Shown: positions 15,782 through 19,774 of the stretch, one piece after another
Layout of the letters: the number at the start of each line of letters is the position of its first letter
Position numbering within the stretch: position 1 is the first letter of the stretch
NCBI GenBank assembly: GCA_002451275.1
Contig: DKBS01000177.1
Span: forward strand, 1 to 19,774
Direction of reading: 5' to 3'
Length of the DNA: 19,774 nt
From: Planctomycetaceae bacterium UBA6894
GTDB lineage: Bacteria; Planctomycetota; Planctomycetia; Gemmatales; Gemmataceae
The notes under the pieces: generated by a model
Told to the model about the DNA's origin: nothing
Seen by the model: only the letters and a program-made list of their open reading frames with translations
Databases searched by the model: none
Program-made: the position numbers and the translations under genes

Positions 15782-15891
15782 GGCTGTTTCTCCGTCGAAA
15801 GGGGGTGGGGCTGGTGCGGGAAGAACTTTGGGTTGGTTTAGGGAGCGGGGGGCGAAGTTCCAGCCTCGGTTAAAATTGCCCGCTCGCTGGA

Positions 15892-15906
15892 AGCGGCATA
15901 ACCGCT
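15892..15906. repeat. Short inverted repeat in kdgK/GNAT intergenic region
   Basis: AGCGG-CATAA-CCGCT, perfect 5-base arms with a 5-base spacer, lies 13 bases before the GTG of the GNAT gene. It could be an operator for either divergent gene or a small hairpin at the GNAT translation start. It is short enough to arise by chance. No clear -35/-10 pair was found in the 137-base gap. Confidence 0.3.
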
Positions 15907-15918
15907 ACAAAATACCAT

Positions 15919-16458
15919 GTGAGCAAGCAGTTCGGCATGGGGTGCCCGATGGCCAGCGGCAAGAAAACCAACCTGGGGATGAAACTCGGGAAGACGAAGC
16001 CCGGGGAATTTGACGCCCTGGTGGCCCTGGCCGCGGGTACCGGCATGTTCAAGAAGCTGGAAACCGAGGTTCTGGGGGAACTGCTTCGCGACTGGCACAC
16101 CAGCCTGGCCGACGAGGGACATATCTGCTGCACGCTGCGGGAGGCGGATGGAACCCCGGTGGGATTTGTCTACCACGCTCCGGCGGTGATGACCCAGGGG
16201 ACCTGGCACCTGTACTGGCTGGTGGTGGACAAAAACGCGCAGGGCAGGGGACTGGGCCGCCGGATGGTGCGGCATGCCGAGGCTGACGCCCGCAAGCGGG
16301 GTGGCCATCACCTGCTGGCGGAAACATCCGGCACCGCCAGGTACGCGCCCACCCGGGCCTTTTACGACAAGGTCGGCTATGCGGTGGAAGCCCGCGTGAG
16401 GGACTTCTACGCCCCGGGTGATGATCAAGTGATTTATCGCAAAGATCTTCGACGCTAG
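15919..16458 (+). CDS. GNAT-family N-acetyltransferase
   Basis: 179 residues. The GNAT core starts near residue 22 (KLGKTKPGEFDALVALAAGT) and shows GTWHLYWLVVDKNAQGRGLG with the acetyl-CoA loop at 108-113, then AETSGTARYAPTRAFYDKVG and RVRDFYAPGDDQVIYRKDL. The segments TSG, RAFY and RDFYAPGDD are shared with a common subfamily of unknown substrate. The start is unclear: GTG 15919 has no ribosome site and is out of frame with an adjacent ATG followed at once by TGA; internal ATGs at 15937, 15949 and 15979 are possible, and the last would start just before the domain. Cytoplasmic acyltransferase on a small molecule, protein or antibiotic; the substrate cannot be told. Ends with TAG. Confidence 0.88.
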   Translation: MSKQFGMGCPMASGKKTNLGMKLGKTKPGEFDALVALAAGTGMFKKLETEVLGELLRDWHTSLADEGHICCTLREADGTPVGFVYHAPAVMTQGTWHLYWLVVDKNAQGRGLGRRMVRHAEADARKRGGHHLLAETSGTARYAPTRAFYDKVGYAVEARVRDFYAPGDDQVIYRKDLRR

Positions 16459-16485
16459 GGTTTCGTTTACTCCCACACCAAACAA

Positions 16486-16500
16486 CCCCATCCATTGGGG
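16486..16500 (+). terminator. Weak hairpin after GNAT gene
   Basis: CCCCA-TCCAT-TGGGG forms a 5-base stem 28 bases after the GNAT stop. There is no T-tract, so it is at best a poor terminator. From here to about 16700 I see no gene; the short frames in either strand lack family resemblance or ribosome sites. Confidence 0.25.
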
Positions 16501-16636
16501 CAACGCCACCAATCCGCACGCCGTGCCGGACAGTCAGTCGTGGCGCGGGCGTCAGGAGCGTGTCTATCGGGATAAACTGGGCTGGCCTAATAAAGGGAGC
16601 GGCCGGGAAAAGGCAGTCAATCCGCAGAATCCTCCC

Positions 16637-16670
16637 AATTGGCGATCATTTTCTCACTTTGCCGCCAAAT
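16637..16670. repeat. Inverted repeat upstream of structured region
   Basis: AATTGGCG (16637-16644) and CGCCAAAT (16663-16670) pair at 7 of 8 positions across an 18-base AT-rich spacer. The region is the most AT-rich part of the gap and a plausible place for a promoter or operator of the downstream RNA and HTH-receiver gene; no clear -10 is seen. Confidence 0.3.
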
Positions 16671-16699
16671 CTTGCCGAATAACACACCTAGCCAGGGCA

Positions 16700-16966
16700 T
16701 TCCCGGCGCGGCTTCTCCGCCCGAACCCGCCAAGTGGGTCGGATTGAGTCGCCGCCAGGACAGTCCGGGCAACCAGCCAACACGGCTTTGGTGAACGGCA
16801 GGAACGGAAGGATCCGTGAAAGCCGGAAACACGAACCGTGCCCCGCAAGGGGAGGCCGGCAACGCCTTTCAAAGGGCGCTGTTGGATGGCTGGAAAAACG
16901 CTTCTGGGTCAGCTCCGCACAAGCGGGCCCAGAAGGTAGCCCAGACGGCAGGCCGGGCCTGCCTGG
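16700..16966 (+). ncRNA. Candidate structured RNA or leader upstream of HTH-receiver gene
   Basis: Dense complementary segments: GCGG/CCGC (16708-16711/16717-16720); CCG-ACCC/GGGT-CGG (16721-16728/16736-16742, one bulge); a long-range helix CCAGCC/GGCTGG (16773-16778/16888-16893) extended by AACA/TGTT; CGGCTTT/AAAGCCG (16783-16789/16819-16825); ACGGA/TCCGT with loop AGGA; GCCGG/CCGGC (16822-16826/16856-16860) enclosing CACG-AAC-CGTG and CCCC-GCAA-GGGG, a three-way junction; CGCCTT-TCAA-AGGGCG (16863-16878); CTTCTGGG/CCCAGAAG (16901-16908/16928-16935) enclosing CCGC-ACAA-GCGG; and CCAG..GCAGGC-CGG-GCCTGC-CTGG (16941-16966). GCAA tetraloop and orientation favour the plus strand. No match I know: not tmRNA, 6S, SRP or RNase P. 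It ends 24 bases before the next start, so leader or independent RNA are both possible. Confidence 0.6.
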
Positions 16967-16990
16967 ATCCCCCTACGGAGTCGTCGTTTC

Positions 16991-17569
16991 ATGAAGAAAC
17001 CAGTCTTCACCACCGGACAGGTGGCCAAGATTTGCAAAGTGGCTCCCCGCACTGTGAGCAAGTGGTTCGATTCCGGCAAGCTTCGCGGCTACCGGATTCC
17101 GGGGAGTCAAGACCGCCGCATTCCCAGGGAGCACCTGATCCGCTTCCTGAAAGAATACGGCATGCCTTTGGGAGAACTCGAGGAAGAGAGCTGGCACAAG
17201 GTGCTGGTGATCGGAGCCGAGAAGCTGATGCTGGACCGAGTCCAGGAGCTGCTGCCTCCCGATGAGGAATTCCGCTACGAGGTCGCCTCGAGCGGCTTCG
17301 AGGCCGGTATCCTTGCCGAATCTTTCCATCCCGACACGATCATCATTGACCTGGCGCTGGGTCGCAGCGAAGGCCTGCAGATCTCCCGCAATCTGCGGAA
17401 GAATCCGGCCTACGAGCAGACTCTGATCATCGCCCTGGCCAGTGAAGACGAGCCCGATCCGGAAGGCCTGGGCCAGTACGGGTTCAACGAAGTGTTCAAG
17501 AAGCCCTTCGACGTGGCCCTGCTCGCCGAGCGCGTGCGGACCCATGTGGAAGAGAAGCGCGACATGTGA
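16991..17569 (+). CDS. Helix-turn-helix plus atypical receiver-domain protein
   Basis: 192 residues; ATG 16991 with GGAG ten bases upstream. Residues 5-55 are a MerR/excisionase-like winged helix-turn-helix (FTTGQVAKICKVAPRTVSKW ... GYRIPGSQDRRIPREHLIRF). Residues 68-187 look like a response-regulator receiver, with D120 (TIIIDLALG) at the phosphorylation position and K171 in FKKPFD. The acidic pair that normally follows the first strand is absent (VLVIGAEK instead of VLVVDDD), and the conserved Thr/Ser position reads ALAS, so normal Mg-dependent phosphorylation is doubtful. The order, DNA-binding first and receiver second, is the reverse of usual response regulators and is what I associate with a planctomycete family. 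Probably a cytoplasmic transcription regulator. It may be controlled by the structured region upstream. Confidence 0.9.
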   Translation: MKKPVFTTGQVAKICKVAPRTVSKWFDSGKLRGYRIPGSQDRRIPREHLIRFLKEYGMPLGELEEESWHKVLVIGAEKLMLDRVQELLPPDEEFRYEVASSGFEAGILAESFHPDTIIIDLALGRSEGLQISRNLRKNPAYEQTLIIALASEDEPDPEGLGQYGFNEVFKKPFDVALLAERVRTHVEEKRDM

Positions 17570-17638
17570 TCAACGGGCAGCCGGGACCAACTTCTAACCA
17601 ACGGTTAGCGATTGCATTCCGGCACCAAGCCCCCGCAA

Positions 17639-17687
17639 CGACCGGCCCCGGCGAGGATTCATTCCCGCCGGGGCCGGTCGATTTTTT
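17639..17687 (+). terminator. Intrinsic terminator of HTH-receiver gene
   Basis: CGACCGGCCCCGGCG (17639-17653) and CGCCGGGGCCGGTCG (17666-17680) form a perfect 15-base stem with a 12-base loop, followed by A and six T. A textbook terminator 69 bases after the stop. A smaller hairpin, CTAACC-AAC-GGTTAG (17594-17608), precedes it. Confidence 0.95.
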
Positions 17688-17723
17688 GACAGTCATTTCC
17701 GGGAAAAATCGGTTTTCTGAAAA
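17686..17723 (+). promoter_or_regulatory. Possible promoter/operator of SGNH gene
   Basis: TTGACA (17686-17691) overlaps the terminator T-tract and equals the consensus -35, but the hexamer at 17-base spacing (TCGGTT) is a poor -10. Two near-palindromes follow, TTTCC-G-GGAAA (17696-17706) and TTTTC-T-GAAAA (17713-17723). A regulated promoter is possible; the evidence is weak. Confidence 0.25.
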
Positions 17724-17805
17724 AATCTAGGGGTGTTTGCCGTATTGGTGGTGGGCGGAAACTTCGCGCAACGGGAAGTCTTCCTGCAACCCTCCACCCT
17801 TTTAC

Positions 17806-17809
17806 GGAG
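17806..17809 (+). promoter_or_regulatory. Ribosome binding site choosing TTG start of SGNH gene
   Basis: GGAG lies eight bases before TTG 17818. The frame is open further upstream, but that stretch overlaps the untranslated, palindrome-containing region and encodes nothing typical of the family. Confidence 0.55.
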
Positions 17810-17817
17810 CCGTGCCC

Positions 17818-18483
17818 TTGAGTGCCTCCACTTCTACCCCGCATGTGGTCCTTCTTGGCGACTCGATTTTTGACAACGGGCCTTATGTTCCCGCCGAGCG
17901 GGACACCACTTCAAGCCAACTGCGGCGAAGCCTGCCGGATGGATGGCGGGTGAAGCTGCTGGCGGTGGATGGTCACCTCACCAGGGATGTGGAGCGGCAA
18001 TTGCCAGACCTGCCACGGGATGCCAGCCACCTGCTGGTGAGCGCGGGTGGCAACGATGCCTTGCAGGTGGCGGCCCGGTGGGGGCTGTTGGAAAACCAAC
18101 GATTCGGGGCGGTGGCCCGGCAACTGGCCACTTACCAGAAGCACTTCCGCAGGGAGTACCGCGCCATGTTGCAGGCGGTGCTAGTGCACAACCTGCCCAC
18201 GGCAGTATGCACCGTGTACACCGCCGTGCCCGGACTACCCGAAGAGCAGGTGGCGGCCCTGAGCTACTACAACGATGTGATTGTGGAGGAGGCCGCCCGG
18301 GCGCGGGTGGCGGTGGTGGACCTGCGGCTGGTCTGCGAGGCTGAGGAGGATTACTCGCCCCGCTCTCCCATTGAGCCATCCACTGAGGGCGGAAGAAAGA
18401 TTGCCCAGGCGTTGGCAGGGTTGGTGACCGCCTGGCCGACCAGAAAGGGGTTGGGCAGCCTGGTGGTAGGCAGCCTCCCTTGA
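17818..18483 (+). CDS. SGNH/GDSL-type hydrolase with altered block V
   Basis: 221 residues from TTG 17818. Block I is VLLGDSIFDN (11-20) with nucleophile S16 close to the N-terminus, as usual for the family. A block II glycine is probably in DGHLTRDV (51-58), and block III is SAGGND (75-80). Block V, normally DxxHP, reads SPIEPSTEGG at 183-192, so both the aspartate and the catalytic histidine positions are changed (S183, E186). I recall other SGNH proteins with the same xPIEPS ending, so this is probably a subfamily trait and not damage. No signal peptide from the chosen start, so cytoplasmic. Likely a hydrolase of an ester or thioester, with activity uncertain. It is a single gene between two terminators. 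Confidence 0.85.
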   Translation: MSASTSTPHVVLLGDSIFDNGPYVPAERDTTSSQLRRSLPDGWRVKLLAVDGHLTRDVERQLPDLPRDASHLLVSAGGNDALQVAARWGLLENQRFGAVARQLATYQKHFRREYRAMLQAVLVHNLPTAVCTVYTAVPGLPEEQVAALSYYNDVIVEEAARARVAVVDLRLVCEAEEDYSPRSPIEPSTEGGRKIAQALAGLVTAWPTRKGLGSLVVGSLP

Positions 18484-18518
18484 AAGCTTGCGATCCCTGA
18501 AAGAAAAGACGCCCAAAC

Positions 18519-18554
18519 GAGCGAGGCCCAACCTTAGAAGGTTGGGCCTCGCTC
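18519..18554. terminator. Convergent (bidirectional) terminator hairpin
   Basis: GAGCGAGGCCCAACCTT (18519-18535) and AAGGTTGGGCCTCGCTC (18538-18554) form a perfect 17-base inverted repeat with only AG between. It lies between the SGNH gene (+) and 6-phosphogluconate dehydrogenase (-), so it can serve both. The plus side is followed by a weak ATATTGTTT tract. Confidence 0.85.
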
Positions 18555-18586
18555 ATATTGTTTGACTGTCGAACGGACCGGCGGCA

Positions 18587-19774
18587 TCACACCGAGTAGG
18601 TGCTGCTGGCGGTGTCGCCGCCGCGACCGGTCCAGTTGGTGTGGAAGAACTGGCCGCGGGGCTTGTCGGTGCGCTCGTAGGTGTGCGCGCCGAAGTAGTC
18701 GCGCTGGGCCTGCAGCAGGTTGGCGGGAAGGCGGGCCGAGCGGTAGCCGTCAAAGAACGCCAGCGCGGTGGAGAAGGCGGGCACAGGGATACCTGCCACC
18801 ACGGCGGCGGCGATCGCCTTGCGCCAGCCCTCCTGGCTGCGGGTGATCTCGCCGGTGAAATACGGGTCGAGCAGCAGGTTGTCGAGGTTGGGGTTCTTGT
18901 CGAAGGCATCCTTGATCTTGCCGAGGAACTGGCTGCGGATGATGCAGCCGCCGCGCCACATGAGGGCGATGCCGCCGTAGTTCAGGTTCCAGTTGTTGGC
19001 CTTGGCGGCCGCGCGCATCAGCATGTAGCCCTGCGCGTAGCTGATGATCTTGGAGGCGTAGAGGGCGTCGTGGATTGCGGCCACCATGGCCTTCTTGTCG
19101 GCGGCGTTGATCTTGCCCGAGGGGCCGGTGAGCACCTTGCTGGCGGCGACGCGCTCATCTTTCAGCGCGGAGACGCAGCGGGAATAGACCGCCTCGGCGA
19201 TGAGGGTGACGGGCATGCCCATTTCCATGGAGTCCATCACGGTCCACTTGCCAGTACCCTTCTGGCCGGCGGTGTCGAGGATCTTGTCCACCAGGTGGGT
19301 GCCGCCGGCTTCCTTGTAGCCAAGGATGTCGCGGGTGATCTCGATCAGGTAGCTATCGAGCACGCCCTTGTTCCAGTCGGCAAAGACATTGTGGATCTCG
19401 TCGTTGGACATGCCGAGGCCTTCGTGCATCAACTGGTAGGCCTCGCAGATGAGCTGCATGTCGCCATATTCGATGCCGTTGTGGACCATCTTCACATAGT
19501 GACCGGCACCGCCTTCGCCGACCCAATCACAGCAGGGGGCGCCACCCTCGACCTTGGCGGAAACGGCCTGGAAGATTTCCTTCACATGGGGCCAGGCGGC
19601 GGGGCTGCCACCAGGCATGATGCTCGGGCCGTGACGGGCGCCTTCCTCGCCGCCGGATACGCCGGTACCGATGAACAGGATGCCCTTGGCCTCGAGTTCC
19701 TTGCAGCGGCGGGCGCTGTCTGCGAACAGGCTGTTTGCGCCATCGATGATGATGTCACCCTTCTCCAGGTGGGG
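18587..19774 (-). CDS. gnd: 6-phosphogluconate dehydrogenase (decarboxylating), 5' end outside window
   Basis: The frame is open to the right edge, beginning at PHLEKGDIIIDGANS, so the N-terminal NADP-binding part is missing and 395 residues are visible. The substrate loop GTGVSGGEEGARHGPSIMPG and the catalytic lysine segment KMVHNGIEYGDMQ are intact, followed by the all-helical C-terminal domain with MWRGGCIIRSQFL and FFHTNWTGRGGDTASS, as in the long (about 470-residue) form of the enzyme. It converts 6-phosphogluconate to ribulose 5-phosphate, CO2 and NADPH in the oxidative pentose phosphate pathway, in the cytoplasm. The ATG at 19618 is internal and not the start. It ends 33 bases from the shared terminator hairpin. 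Confidence 0.97.
   Translation of the reverse strand, partial: PHLEKGDIIIDGANSLFADSARRCKELEAKGILFIGTGVSGGEEGARHGPSIMPGGSPAAWPHVKEIFQAVSAKVEGGAPCCDWVGEGGAGHYVKMVHNGIEYGDMQLICEAYQLMHEGLGMSNDEIHNVFADWNKGVLDSYLIEITRDILGYKEAGGTHLVDKILDTAGQKGTGKWTVMDSMEMGMPVTLIAEAVYSRCVSALKDERVAASKVLTGPSGKINAADKKAMVAAIHDALYASKIISYAQGYMLMRAAAKANNWNLNYGGIALMWRGGCIIRSQFLGKIKDAFDKNPNLDNLLLDPYFTGEITRSQEGWRKAIAAAVVAGIPVPAFSTALAFFDGYRSARLPANLLQAQRDYFGAHTYERTDKPRGQFFHTNWTGRGGDTASSTYSV

Noticed and set aside
15776..15786. Sugar-acid operon linking kdgK with neighbours
   Set aside because: The ROK, KDG kinase and 6-phosphogluconate dehydrogenase genes are separated by strand switches and terminators, so a shared theme does not mean a shared transcript.
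16751..16770. RNase P RNA
   Set aside because: AGGACAGTCCGGGC resembles the conserved AGGAAAGUCC strand, but the 3' partner (ACAGAACCCGGC type) and the other conserved regions are missing before the next gene.
16797..16825. SRP (4.5S) RNA apical loop
   Set aside because: CAGGAACGGAAGGA looks similar, but the bases form an ACGGA/TCCGT hairpin with loop AGGA and lack the asymmetric AGCA-side internal loop.
16523..16862. Short frames on both strands in the GNAT to HTH-receiver gap
   Set aside because: No ribosome sites or family resemblance, and they overlap the structured region and inverted repeat.
1..19774. CRISPR arrays, insertion sequences, tRNA or rRNA genes
   Set aside because: No regularly spaced repeats, transposase motifs, flanking duplications or tRNA/rRNA signatures were seen.

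Overview
The window looks like a chromosomal stretch of a GC-rich bacterium, most likely a planctomycete. The best clue is the helix-turn-helix plus receiver protein at 16991-17569, whose N-terminus (TTGQVAKICKVAPRTVSKW) matches a family I associate with Planctomycetota. A ThuA-domain protein with a Tat-type leader and several GYF_2-domain proteins fit the same group. This assignment rests on family recognition, not on a search.

Layout. Positions 3-1858 (+) hold the tail of an unknown coiled-coil protein, an ECF-type sigma factor interrupted by an in-frame TAG, and a one-pass membrane protein overlapping the sigma gene by 4 bases. From 13594 down to 1889 runs an uninterrupted minus-strand series of eleven genes with gaps of at most 39 bases. 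Its first seven genes (13594-4608) form one coherent set: a zinc-ribbon TRAFAC-type GTPase; a GAP1-like (GTPase-associated protein) N-terminal domain fused to a membrane segment and coiled coil; a membrane-anchored helical protein; a GYF_2 membrane protein; a GYF_2, membrane, trypsin-like serine protease; a tail-anchored helical protein; and a double-GYF_2 membrane protein. The series continues into an SDR oxidoreductase, a ThuA-like protein, a DUF5522-like cysteine protein and a protein with a HEPN-like Rx4H motif plus CBS domains.

Positions 13810-19774 are metabolic and regulatory: a ROK sugar kinase (+), a PfkB/2-keto-3-deoxygluconate kinase (-), a GNAT acetyltransferase (+), a strongly self-complementary region that is probably a structured RNA or leader (about 16700-16966), the HTH-receiver gene, a near-perfect intrinsic terminator, an SGNH hydrolase with an altered catalytic block, a convergent terminator, and the 3' part of 6-phosphogluconate dehydrogenase running off the right edge.

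The most interesting content is the seven-gene GTPase/GAP1/GYF/protease locus. My reading is a membrane-spanning complex: GTPase, GAP1 and GYF domains on the cytoplasmic side, helical domains and a trypsin-like protease on the outer side, with GYF domains facing PPG-type proline motifs in the same proteins. GTPase plus GAP1 pairs are known in predicted NTP-dependent conflict systems. This architecture could be a defence or stress-signalling variant, but function is inferred only.
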